A DNA stretch of 13,680 nucleotides from Burkholderiales bacterium. GTDB taxonomy: Bacteria > Pseudomonadota > Gammaproteobacteria > Burkholderiales > JAEUOS01. The translations under genes and the position numbers were made by a program. The notes under the pieces were generated by a model. That model saw nothing but the letters and a program-made list of their open reading frames with translations. It was not told the origin of the DNA and did no database searches. Where the stretch lies: NCBI GenBank assembly GCA_947456845.1, contig CANGUJ010000055.1, positions 1 to 13,680 of the forward strand. The letters run 5' to 3'. How positions within the stretch are numbered: position 1 is the first letter of the stretch; each line of letters begins with the position of its first letter. This document shows, piece by piece, positions 6,602 to 13,532 of the stretch.

Positions 6602-6615
6602 CAAACCAGCGCTTG
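6602..6615. promoter_or_regulatory. Imperfect PsrA-like site upstream of the SDR operon
   Basis: CAAACCAGCGCTTG fits (G/C)AAAC-N4-GTTT(G/C) with one mismatch in the right arm (GCTTG for GTTTG). It lies about 48 bp upstream of the SDR start, inside the 274-bp spacer 6555-6828, which otherwise shows no gene and no clear promoter. With the perfect site at 2622-2635 it may place both catabolic units under one regulator. A one-mismatch match could occur by chance. Confidence 0.25.
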
Positions 6616-6828
6616 CGTTGCTTGGCGCGCGCCTCTAGGATGACCTGCGTTTCTGCCGGGGCATACCTTTTTTTGCACCGCTGTACGCGCCGTCGCGCAC
6701 GTCGATCTGCGCGCCCGTATAGGCAACGCACAGGGAGCGCGGGCTGGCCCGGACGCCTGTCGGCTGGCAGGGTCTCTGCCGCCCCGTCGTTCCAGCCACG
6801 CCATAAACAACTTGGCAGGTCTGGCGAT

Positions 6829-7263
6829 TTACGGCGCCATCGCGATCAACACGCTGCAGGGGGCGTGGTCGATCAGATTTTTACCCAGGGAACCGCGCCA
6901 CCAGCGTTGCGCCCAGGTATTGGCGTGCCGATGGCCGACGCAAATCAGGTCTGCCTTGAGTTCCTTGGCGCGAGCGCAGATCTCATCAACCGGTTCGCCG
7001 TGCGCCACCTGGCCCTCCACCGTGTAGCCGCGCGAGCGCAGGCTGGTCAAACCCTCTTCCAGCACGGCCTGGTAGCGCTGGCGTTCCTGGTCGTAGTTGT
7101 CCTCGATGATCATGCCTTCGGCGACCATGATGCCCGCGTATGACGGGATCACGGCCAGCAGGTCCACCTTCGCGTTGAGGAGGACCGCGAGGTCGCCGCA
7201 CTCGAACAAGGCCTTGCGCCCTTCGTCCGAACCATCGTATGCGAGCAGAATGCGCTTGTACAT
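6829..7263 (-). CDS. Universal stress protein, UspA family
   Basis: This 144-residue single-domain cytoplasmic protein begins MYKRILLAYDGSDEGRKAL, the usual Usp first strand and helix, and ends APCSVLIAMAP, the usual last strand. ATP-binding Usps carry G-2x-G-9x-G(S/T). Here the loop reads G110-HR-H113 followed by ten residues and Gly124-Ser125, so the second glycine is histidine and the spacing is one longer, with a WAQRWW insert. Nucleotide binding may be altered. A GGAGG (7269-7273 on this strand) lies 5 nt before the ATG at 7263. It stands alone between the SDR operon and the photolyase, all on the minus strand. The physiological role is unknown, as for most Usp proteins; stress tolerance is the family expectation. 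Confidence 0.9.
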   Translation of the reverse strand: MYKRILLAYDGSDEGRKALFECGDLAVLLNAKVDLLAVIPSYAGIMVAEGMIIEDNYDQERQRYQAVLEEGLTSLRSRGYTVEGQVAHGEPVDEICARAKELKADLICVGHRHANTWAQRWWRGSLGKNLIDHAPCSVLIAMAP

Positions 7264-7301
7264 GCCGGCCTCCGTAATTTCTTATGGGTGCATCGAGTGT
7301 A

Positions 7302-7331
7302 ACCCTGCAAATCCCTACGGGGCATCAGGGT
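7302..7331. repeat. Inverted repeat between photolyase and usp, possible terminator or operator
   Basis: ACCCTG (7302-7307) and CAGGGT (7326-7331) form a 6-bp stem enclosing a smaller CCC-TAC-GGG hairpin (7313-7321). It lies downstream of the photolyase stop and upstream of usp, both on the minus strand. It could end photolyase transcription or regulate usp. No long T-run follows, so the terminator reading is weak. Confidence 0.3.
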
Positions 7332-7372
7332 AAACCATGGCGCGGGACCGAAGCCGCATCCGCAACGATTGC

Positions 7373-8836
7373 TCAGGCAAGCTGACGCGCGGCCTTGAAC
7401 CGCGCCAGCGTCTTATCCCTTGCTACCGCATGGTCTACAACCGGCGCCGGGTAGGTTTCGCCGATGCGAATGCCAGCGGCGGCCAGTTCCACCGGCTTGG
7501 CCAGCCAAGGGGCGTGGATGGCGCGATCGCCGAGGCCGGCGATTTCCGGCACGTAGCGGCGAATGAACTTGCCGTGCGGGTCGAAGCGCTCCGATTGCGT
7601 GACCGGATTGAAAATGCGGAAATAAGGCTGCGCGTCGCAGCCGGTGGAGGCGGCCCATTGCCAGCCGCCGTTGTTGGCCGAGAGATCGAAATCGTTCAGA
7701 TGCGCGGCGAAATAGCGTTCGCCAAGGCGCCAGTCCAGCCCCAGATCCTTGGTGAGAAAGGACGCGACCACCATCCGCAGGCGGTTGTGCATGTAGCCGG
7801 TCTGGTTGAGCTGCCGCATGGCCGCGTCGACGAGCGGATAGCCGGTACGGGCCTCGCACCAGGCCGCCAACAATTGCTCGGCCGCGGCACCGGACTCCCA
7901 GCGCAGGGCGTCGTATTCGGGGCGGAAGGCATGGTCGACCACGCGCGGGTTGTGATGCAGGATCTGGAAGTAGAAATCCCGCCAGATGAGTTCCGAAAGC
8001 CAGACCTCGGCGCCGCGCCCGCCCTTGACCGGCCCGTGCCCCTGCCAGGCCTGCCATGCTTCGCGTGCCAGCGAGCGGACGGAAATGGTGCCGAAGCGAA
8101 GATGAACCGACAAATACGAGGGACCCTTGACCGCAGGGTAGTCGCGCGTTTCGGCGTAGGCGGACAGGCGTGACTTGAATTCTTCAAAAAGCGCTTCCGC
8201 CCCGCGGGCGCCCGGGACGATCCCCAGGGCATGCAGGTTGGTCGGCTCGAAACCGAGTTCGGCGAGCGTGGGAACGTGGGCCGCCTCCGGACAGGGTTTG
8301 AGCGCCCGTGCATATTTGCGGACCGCATAGCCCTGCAGGTAGAACGAGTCCAACTTGCGCAGCCAGGCGTTCTTGTAGGGGGTGAAGACCGAGAAGAATT
8401 TCCCGCCACCGGTGAGAACCTCGTCTTTTTCGAAGATCACCTGGTCCTTGAACGCATGCAGGGCGATCCCGTTTTTCGCAAGCGCCGCGGCCACGGCCGC
8501 ATCCCGCGCCACCGCCTGCGGCTCGTAGTCATGGTTCGTGAAAACCGCGCCGACACCAAGTTTCTGCGCCAGTTGCGGGATCAGTTGTTCCGGCGGCCCA
8601 TGCATCACGGCAAGCCCGCCGCCGCTGTTCTGCAACTCGGCCTGCAGTTCCACCACGGACTCCCGGATGAATTCGACGCGCCTGTCACGGCGGGCGGGCA
8701 GGGCATCGAGGATGGTGGTGTCGAAGACGAAGCAGCAATACACCCGACCGCCCGCTTTGAGGGCGCGATACAGCGCCGCGTTGTCGTCGACACGCAGATC
8801 GCGCCGGAACCAGAAAAGCGTCGCGTCGTAATGCAT
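7373..8836 (-). CDS. phrB: Deoxyribodipyrimidine photolyase (class I CPD photolyase)
   Basis: This 487-residue flavoprotein would repair cyclobutane pyrimidine dimers using blue light. The N-terminal antenna domain begins FWFRRDLRVDDNAAL (8-22). The FAD/DNA domain carries WLSELIWRDFYF (279-290), KTGYP-like RTGYPLVDAAMRQLN (330-344), MHNRLRMVVASFLTKD (349-364) and NNGGWQWAASTGCD (388-401). The tryptophans that form the E. coli electron-transfer triad are all kept: Trp313, Trp369 and Trp392. The E. coli TGWMHNR motif reads TGYMHNR here. The start at 8836 gives the normal family N-terminus; the frame is open further, to 8971, but that part overlaps the yqgE promoter and start. The upstream AGGG is a modest ribosome binding site. 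It is divergent from yqgE. The antenna cofactor (MTHF or deazaflavin) cannot be decided. Confidence 0.95.
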   Translation of the reverse strand: MHYDATLFWFRRDLRVDDNAALYRALKAGGRVYCCFVFDTTILDALPARRDRRVEFIRESVVELQAELQNSGGGLAVMHGPPEQLIPQLAQKLGVGAVFTNHDYEPQAVARDAAVAAALAKNGIALHAFKDQVIFEKDEVLTGGGKFFSVFTPYKNAWLRKLDSFYLQGYAVRKYARALKPCPEAAHVPTLAELGFEPTNLHALGIVPGARGAEALFEEFKSRLSAYAETRDYPAVKGPSYLSVHLRFGTISVRSLAREAWQAWQGHGPVKGGRGAEVWLSELIWRDFYFQILHHNPRVVDHAFRPEYDALRWESGAAAEQLLAAWCEARTGYPLVDAAMRQLNQTGYMHNRLRMVVASFLTKDLGLDWRLGERYFAAHLNDFDLSANNGGWQWAASTGCDAQPYFRIFNPVTQSERFDPHGKFIRRYVPEIAGLGDRAIHAPWLAKPVELAAAGIRIGETYPAPVVDHAVARDKTLARFKAARQLA

Positions 8837-8886
8837 TGGCACCCTGGAAAAAGGTAGGCTTGGGCCACATCCTGGCCGGGCCGGCG

Positions 8887-8918
8887 ATTGTACGGCGGCA
8901 ACTGTGCGGCGGTACAAT
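8887..8918. promoter_or_regulatory. Perfect ATTGTAC/GTACAAT inverted repeat, possible divergent promoter pair
   Basis: ATTGTAC (8887-8893) and GTACAAT (8912-8918) are perfect 7-bp inverted arms with 18 nt between them in the phrB/yqgE spacer. On each strand this reads TTGTAC, 19 nt, TACAAT, so the -35-like hexamer of one direction is the complement of the -10-like hexamer of the other. On the plus strand transcription would start near 8925, the A of the yqgE ATG; on the minus strand near 8880, about 44 nt before phrB. The 19-nt spacer is longer than the 17-nt optimum. A protein operator is the alternative reading. Confidence 0.4.
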
Positions 8919-8924
8919 CCCCGC

Positions 8925-9512
8925 ATGGCCGCAGACAAGATCCGGTCCGCCACGGCGGCGCCCAATTTCACCGATCACTTCCTGATCGCCATGCCCTCGC
9001 TCGGCGAGTCGGTGTTCGGCAAGACCGTCACCTATGTCTGCGAGCACAACGACCAGGGCGCGCTGGGCATCGTCGTCAATCGTCCGCTCGACATCAAGCT
9101 CGAAACCCTGTTTTCGCAGGTCGACATCAGGCTGGAAATCGAATCCATGAAGGCCTCGCCGGTTTATTTCGGCGGCCCGGTACAGACCGACCGCGGTTTT
9201 GTCCTGCATCGACCGCTGGGCGGATGGTCTTCCACGCTCAAGGTCACTGAAGAAATCGGCCTGACCACCTCCAAGGACATCCTGCAGGCGGTAGGGCTGG
9301 GCGAGGGACCTGACGACATCATCATGACGCTCGGCTACGCCGGCTGGTCGGCCGGCCAACTGGAAAGCGAGATCGCCCAGAACGCCTGGCTTACGGTCGC
9401 GGCCGATCCCCGCGTGATGTTCGTCCTCCCCGTCGAGCAGCGGCTCGAGGCGGCGATGGGTCTGATTGGCGCGAACTTCGCCAATCTCATGGACGTGGCC
9501 GGCCACGCCTGA
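8925..9512 (+). CDS. yqgE: YqgE/AlgH family protein (DUF179)
   Basis: This 195-residue protein has the family's hallmark N-terminus NFTDHFLIAMPSLGESVFGKTV and the GALGIVVNRPL motif, followed by YFGGPVQTDRGFVLH and GYAGWSAGQLESEI. Family members are conserved next to ruvX in many Gram-negatives, but the biochemical role is not firmly established; AlgH was named for an effect on alginate production in Pseudomonas. No signal peptide or membrane segment is visible. The ATG at 8925 is used because it yields a normal-length N-terminus; a GTG at 8904 would add seven residues and overlap the promoter-like element. There is no clear Shine-Dalgarno sequence, consistent with a leaderless or near-leaderless message. 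It is the first gene of the operon, 6 nt ahead of ruvX. Confidence 0.94.
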   Translation: MAADKIRSATAAPNFTDHFLIAMPSLGESVFGKTVTYVCEHNDQGALGIVVNRPLDIKLETLFSQVDIRLEIESMKASPVYFGGPVQTDRGFVLHRPLGGWSSTLKVTEEIGLTTSKDILQAVGLGEGPDDIIMTLGYAGWSAGQLESEIAQNAWLTVAADPRVMFVLPVEQRLEAAMGLIGANFANLMDVAGHA

Positions 9513-9518
9513 CAAGAC

Positions 9519-9926
9519 GTGGGCCCGCGCACGGTGCTGGCGTTTGACTTCGGGCTCAAGCGCACCGGCGTCGCGCTCGGCAATACCCTCACCGGCGGGT
9601 CACGACCGATCGGGACCATCGAGACAGCGCAAAGCGACACGCGCTTTGACCGCATTGCGCGTCTGATCGCGGAATGGCAACCGGACATTCTGGTCGTCGG
9701 GCTTCCCCTGGGCAATGACGGCGACGAAACCCCTATCGCCAAACGGGCGCGGCGCTTTGGCCAGCAGTTGAATGGTCGATTCGGTTTGCCGGTAAACTTC
9801 GTCGACGAGCGGTATTCGTCCGCGGTGGTCGAGGACGCGATCAAGCCCGGCCGAAACGACAAGGCTGCGGTTGATGCGGCGGCGGCCGCCGTCATCCTGC
9901 AGGCCTGGCTGGATCAGCAAACGTGA
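9519..9926 (+). CDS. ruvX: Putative pre-16S rRNA nuclease / Holliday junction resolvase-like protein YqgF (RuvX)
   Basis: This 135-residue protein has the RNase H-like YqgF fold. The acidic residues expected in the active site are present: Asp10 in LAFDFGLKRTGVALG, Glu97 in FVDERYSSA and Asp119 in KAAVDAAAA. VVGLPLGNDG (59-68) is the conserved central strand and loop. E. coli YqgF takes part in maturation of the 16S rRNA 5' end; an older proposal makes it a Holliday junction resolvase. The GTG at 9519 is the only start that leaves the first strand intact, and lies 6 nt after the yqgE stop; the ribosome binding site is poor, suggesting coupling. Its stop overlaps the pyrR start in a GTGA. Confidence 0.94.
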   Translation: MGPRTVLAFDFGLKRTGVALGNTLTGGSRPIGTIETAQSDTRFDRIARLIAEWQPDILVVGLPLGNDGDETPIAKRARRFGQQLNGRFGLPVNFVDERYSSAVVEDAIKPGRNDKAAVDAAAAAVILQAWLDQQT

Positions 9927-10438
9927 CCCCAAACGCGATTCCCGACGCTCAAGCACTCATCAACAGCCTGCTCGAGCAGATCCGCCCGACCGTGCAGTCC
10001 GAGACCGTGATGATCGGCGTACACACCGGCGGCGCCTGGATTGCCGAAAAACTGCATGCCGCCCTGGGCCTGACCACCCCGCTGGGATTTCTGGACATTT
10101 CCTTCTACCGCGACGACTTCGCCAGGGTGGGTTTGAATCCGCAGGTCAAGAAGTCGACCATTCCGCTCGAGATCGAGGATGCGTCGATCATATTGGTCGA
10201 CGACGTTCTGTATACCGGGCGGACGGTGCGCGCGGCGATGAACGAACTGTTCGACTACGGTCGTCCGCGTCGCATCGACCTGGCGGTCCTGGCCGATCGC
10301 GGCGGGCGCGAGTTGCCGATCGCCGCGCGCTTCGTCGGCACGCAGGTAAGCCTGGCGGACAACCAGAGCCTGAACCTGACCCGGGACGCGGCCGGGCAAC
10401 TCCATTTCACCCTGGTCGAAAAGAACCATGCGACCTGA
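9923..10438 (+). CDS. pyrR: PyrR: pyrimidine operon regulator / uracil phosphoribosyltransferase
   Basis: This 171-residue type I phosphoribosyltransferase has the PRPP loop ILVDDVLYTGRTVRAA (90-105) with Asp93-Asp94, an N-terminal GVHTGGAWIAEKL and the PyrR-typical LDISFYRDDF (57-66). In Gram-positive bacteria PyrR binds pyr mRNA in a UMP-dependent way and also converts uracil plus PRPP to UMP. Whether the proteobacterial copies bind RNA is not well settled, and I see no pyr-type attenuator upstream of it. It starts with GTG inside a GTGA overlap with ruvX, so the two are coupled. Its position directly before pyrB fits control or salvage in pyrimidine synthesis. A 53-nt gap separates it from pyrB. 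Confidence 0.93.
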   Translation: MTPNAIPDAQALINSLLEQIRPTVQSETVMIGVHTGGAWIAEKLHAALGLTTPLGFLDISFYRDDFARVGLNPQVKKSTIPLEIEDASIILVDDVLYTGRTVRAAMNELFDYGRPRRIDLAVLADRGGRELPIAARFVGTQVSLADNQSLNLTRDAAGQLHFTLVEKNHAT

Positions 10439-10491
10439 ATTCGCAATCCGCTCCGGGTCGCCGGGCGCTGAACGCATCTGAAAACACCAAA

Positions 10492-11454
10492 GTGGCCAGC
10501 AATCCGCAACTCAATTCCAACGGTGAACTGACACACCTTCTTTCCATCGAAGGGCTGCCCAGGGCGGTCGTCGAGAACATCCTCTCCACCGCCGATGCCT
10601 TCGCTTCGGTCGGCGACCGCGAGGTAAAGAAGGTACCGTTGCTGCGCGGCAAGTCGGTGTTCAACCTGTTCTTCGAGAACTCGACCCGCACCCGCACCAC
10701 CTTCGAGATCGCCGCCAAGCGGCTTTCGGCCGACGTCATCAACCTCAACATCAATGCCTCGTCGACGACCAAGGGCGAATCCCTGCTCGACACGGTCGAC
10801 AACCTGGCGGCGATGCAGGCCGACATGTTCGTGGTGCGCCACGCATCGTCCGGCGCGCCGTACCTGATCGCCGAACATTTGAACCGCACCGGCGCGCACC
10901 ACATCCATGTGGTCAACGCGGGCGACGGCCGGCATGCCCATCCGACCCAGGGCCTGCTGGACATGTACACCATCCGCCATTTCAAGAAGGACTTCAGCGG
11001 ACTGACCGTCGCCATCGTCGGCGACATTCTCCATTCCAGGGTGGCCAGGTCGGACATCCATGCACTGACCACGCTGGGCGTGCCGGAAGTGCGGGTGATC
11101 GGGCCGCGCACCCTCCTGCCGAGCTTTGTCGAAAGCATGGGCGTGCGGGTCTTCCACGACATGGCCGAGGGTCTCAGGGATGTCGACGTGGTCATCATGC
11201 TGCGGCTGCAGAACGAGCGCATGCGCGGCGCGCTCCTGCCTTCGGCGCAGGAATTCTTCAAGAGCTACGGCTTGACGCCGGAAAAGCTTTCGCGCGCCCG
11301 GCCCGACGCCATCGTGATGCATCCCGGGCCGATGAACCGCGGCGTGGAAATCGACTCGGCCGTGGCGGACGGTGGTCAGGCCGTGATCCTGCCCCAGGTG
11401 ACCTTCGGCATCGCGGTACGCATGGCGGTGATGAGCATCGTGGCGGGGAACTGA
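10492..11454 (+). CDS. pyrB: Aspartate carbamoyltransferase catalytic subunit
   Basis: This 320-residue enzyme makes carbamoyl-aspartate from carbamoyl phosphate and aspartate, the committed step of UMP synthesis. The carbamoyl-phosphate site FENSTRTRTTFE lies at 61-72; Lys94 in STTKGES is the loop lysine. GDGRHAHPTQGLLDM (144-158) and MHPGPMNRGVEIDSA (276-290) complete the active site. It matches the Pseudomonas-type PyrB, which assembles with an inactive PyrC' rather than PyrI. The GTG at 10492 is the only ATG/GTG/TTG start available in frame before the conserved NPQLNSNGELTHLLSIEGL; the frame remains open far upstream through pyrR, but that part is not PyrB-like. No clear Shine-Dalgarno sequence is seen. 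pyrC' follows after 1 nt. Confidence 0.96.
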   Translation: MASNPQLNSNGELTHLLSIEGLPRAVVENILSTADAFASVGDREVKKVPLLRGKSVFNLFFENSTRTRTTFEIAAKRLSADVINLNINASSTTKGESLLDTVDNLAAMQADMFVVRHASSGAPYLIAEHLNRTGAHHIHVVNAGDGRHAHPTQGLLDMYTIRHFKKDFSGLTVAIVGDILHSRVARSDIHALTTLGVPEVRVIGPRTLLPSFVESMGVRVFHDMAEGLRDVDVVIMLRLQNERMRGALLPSAQEFFKSYGLTPEKLSRARPDAIVMHPGPMNRGVEIDSAVADGGQAVILPQVTFGIAVRMAVMSIVAGN

Positions 11455-11455
11455 C

Positions 11456-12739
11456 ATGAGCGCACACAGGACAGCGATCACCGGCGGCACCTTGATCGAC
11501 CCCGGCGCGGGCCGGGAAGGGCCGGGCGGCGTGTTCATCGAAGGCGAGAAGATCGTGGCCGTGGGCGCCGCGCCGGCGGGGTTCATGCCCGATACCGTCG
11601 TGGATGCTACCGGCATGATCGTGGCGCCGGGTTTCGTGGACCTGTGCGCGCGCTTGCGCGAACCCGGCGCCGAATTCAAGAATGCGCTCGCCTCGGAAAT
11701 GCATGCCGCGGTCGCCGGCGGCATCACCAGCCTGGTGTGCTCGCCCGACACCGACCCCGTGCTCGACGAGCCGGGCCTGGTCGAGATGCTGCGCTATCGG
11801 GCCAAGAACCTGCGCGGCCCGCGGGTATTTCCGGCCGGCGCCTTGACCGAGGGGCTCAAGGGCGAACGCCTGACCGAAATGGCGGAATTACGCGGCCATG
11901 GCTGCGTGGCGTTTTCCCAGGCCGACGCGCCCCTGCACGACACCCAGGTGATGCTGCGCGCGATGCAGTACGCCGCCACCCACGGATTCGTGGTGATCCT
12001 GCGCCCTGACGACGCGTGGCTTTCTAAGGACGGCATGGCCCATGAGGGGCAGGTGGCGGCCCGGCTCGGGCTTACGCCCATTCCCGCCGAGGCGGAGACC
12101 ATCGGGCTGCTGCGCATCCTGGAACTCGCTCGCGTCACCCGTGCGCGCGTGCATGTCGCGCGCCTGTCGACCGCACGATCGCTCGACCTGATGCGCGCCG
12201 CCAAGGCGGAAGGGCTTTCGGTGACCTGCGACATCGCCGTCCATCACGCCCACATGACCGAGATGGATATCGGCTATTTCGATCCGCATTGCCGGGTGGT
12301 GCCGCCGTTTCGCGCACAGCGTGACCGCGACGCCTTGCGCGCCGCCCTCAAGGACGGCACCATCGACGCCGTCTGTTCCGACCATGCGCCTGTCGACGAG
12401 GACGACAAGGCCTTGCCGTTCGGCGAAGCCGAACCCGGTGTCACCGCGGTCGAACTGCTGCTGCCGCTTCTGCTCAAGTGGGCGGGAGAGGATGCGGTGC
12501 CGCGCGCGCAGGCCTTGCGCCTGATCACCAGCGGGCCCGCCCATGCGCTCGGCATGCCGTACGGCCGCCTGTGGGCCGGCGGGCCGGCCGATGTGGCCGT
12601 GATCGCCCCCGAACGCTACTGGAAAGTCACGCCCGCCGCGCTGGTGTCGCAGGGCAAGAACACGCCCTTCGCGGGATACGAGCTGGCAGGCCGGGTCGTC
12701 CACACGCTGGTGGCCGGCGTGGTCGTGCATTCAGAGTGA
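11456..12739 (+). CDS. pyrC: PyrC', catalytically degenerate dihydroorotase homologue
   Basis: This 427-residue amidohydrolase-fold protein resembles dihydroorotase: N-terminal GGTLIDPGAG, TGMIVAPGFVD, LREPG, SPDTDPVLDEP, a central HHAHMTEMDIGYFDPH, and SDHAPVDEDDKALPFGEAEPG. The HxH metal motif that should follow PGFVD is replaced by Cys64-Ala65-Arg66. The later histidine expected in HVCHLST is missing as well (HVARLST). It should therefore bind no dinuclear zinc centre and be inactive. In Pseudomonas the analogous PyrC' is inactive and needed to assemble the PyrB6PyrC'6 aspartate carbamoyltransferase (established); the same role here is inference from sequence and from the 1-nt spacing to pyrB. 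A separate active PyrC should exist elsewhere in the genome. Its stop overlaps the plsC start (GTGA). Confidence 0.93.
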   Translation: MSAHRTAITGGTLIDPGAGREGPGGVFIEGEKIVAVGAAPAGFMPDTVVDATGMIVAPGFVDLCARLREPGAEFKNALASEMHAAVAGGITSLVCSPDTDPVLDEPGLVEMLRYRAKNLRGPRVFPAGALTEGLKGERLTEMAELRGHGCVAFSQADAPLHDTQVMLRAMQYAATHGFVVILRPDDAWLSKDGMAHEGQVAARLGLTPIPAEAETIGLLRILELARVTRARVHVARLSTARSLDLMRAAKAEGLSVTCDIAVHHAHMTEMDIGYFDPHCRVVPPFRAQRDRDALRAALKDGTIDAVCSDHAPVDEDDKALPFGEAEPGVTAVELLLPLLLKWAGEDAVPRAQALRLITSGPAHALGMPYGRLWAGGPADVAVIAPERYWKVTPAALVSQGKNTPFAGYELAGRVVHTLVAGVVVHSE

Positions 12740-13509
12740 GCGGCGCGACACCGTTCCTGACGCGAACCTGGCGGGTGGCGCGCCTGGCGGCGCACATCGG
12801 GCGCGGCTTGCTGATACTGGCGTCGGTGTTCCCGCGCGCCACGCGCAAGCGGCGCGACCAGATCGTGCGCGCCTGGAGCCGCAAGGTCCTCGCCATCCTG
12901 TCGCTGCGCCTGGTGGTGGATCTCCCGCCAGGGTTCGACACCACGGCCGGCCGCAGGCTGTACATCGGCAACCATGTGTCCTGGCTGGACATCTACGCGC
13001 TGCAGGCGGTCACGGCGGCGCGCTTCGTGGCCAAGGCGGAACTGGCCGCGTGGCCGGTGCTGGGCCGCCTGATCCGCGAATCGGGCACGGTTTTCATCGA
13101 ACGCGGCAAGCGCTCCGATACGCGGCGCATCAACCAGACGCTGCGCGCGCATCTCGAGGACGGCGAGACCATCGCGGTTTTTCCCGAAGGCACCACCAGC
13201 GACGGGCGGGATGTCCTCAAGTTCCATGCCAACCTGCTGCAGGCCGCGCTGGATGCCGACGCACAGATCACGCCGTTTTGCCTGCGCTATCTCGACACGC
13301 GCGGCAATTATTCGGAAGCGCCGGCCTATATCGGCGAACTGACATTCTGGCAGTCGGTCCGGCGCGTGCTCCGTGAACGGCGCCTGGTGTGCGAACTGAC
13401 GCTGTTTCCGCCGCTCGACCCGGCCGGGCGCGGCAGGCGGGAGCTTGCATCGGCCGCCGAGACGCAGGTGCGTGAACGGCTGCGCGGGCACTCGCGCCAG
13501 GATCGCTAG
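12736..13509 (+). CDS. plsC: 1-acyl-sn-glycerol-3-phosphate acyltransferase (PlsC/AGPAT family)
   Basis: This 257-residue membrane-associated acyltransferase would convert lysophosphatidate to phosphatidate in phospholipid synthesis. All AGPAT blocks are visible: block I NHVSWLD (79-85; HX4D with His80 and Asp85), block II GTVFIERGKR (117-126) and block III AVFPEGTTSDG (147-157). A basic, partly hydrophobic N-terminal segment (about 13-33) probably contacts the inner membrane. The GTG at 12736 overlaps the pyrC' stop by 4 nt (GTGA); the frame is open upstream inside pyrC' but that part is not acyltransferase-like. It is the last gene of the yqgE-ruvX-pyrR-pyrB-pyrC'-plsC unit. A role on other lysolipids, as in the OlsA family, cannot be excluded. 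Confidence 0.92.
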   Translation: MSGATPFLTRTWRVARLAAHIGRGLLILASVFPRATRKRRDQIVRAWSRKVLAILSLRLVVDLPPGFDTTAGRRLYIGNHVSWLDIYALQAVTAARFVAKAELAAWPVLGRLIRESGTVFIERGKRSDTRRINQTLRAHLEDGETIAVFPEGTTSDGRDVLKFHANLLQAALDADAQITPFCLRYLDTRGNYSEAPAYIGELTFWQSVRRVLRERRLVCELTLFPPLDPAGRGRRELASAAETQVRERLRGHSRQDR

Positions 13510-13532
13510 CGCGCCGCGCCGCCGCGGCCGAT

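Noticed and set aside
6555..6731. N-terminal extension of the SDR frame
   Set aside because: The very strong GAGGAGGG site and the normal SDR N-terminus support 6554; the extension is arginine/lysine-rich and not SDR-like.
6766..6780. GGCAG-GGTCT-CTGCC hairpin as a terminator after usp
   Set aside because: Only 5 bp, with no T-run and about 50 nt beyond the usp stop; too weak to call.
6412..7143. Small open frames on both strands across the SDR/usp spacer
   Set aside because: No ribosome binding sites or recognisable domains, and they overlap real genes; I leave the 274-bp spacer without a gene.
7337..8173. 278-codon plus-strand open frame antisense to the photolyase
   Set aside because: Shadow frame of a gene with every photolyase motif intact.
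9871..10491. Upstream in-frame extension of pyrB through pyrR
   Set aside because: Open by chance; the translation is arginine-rich and unrelated to PyrB, and PyrB homology begins right at the GTG at 10492.
10255..11751. 498-codon minus-strand open frame antisense to pyrR/pyrB/pyrC'
   Set aside because: Histidine- and arginine-rich shadow of pyrB; no recognisable domain and no promoter or ribosome binding site.
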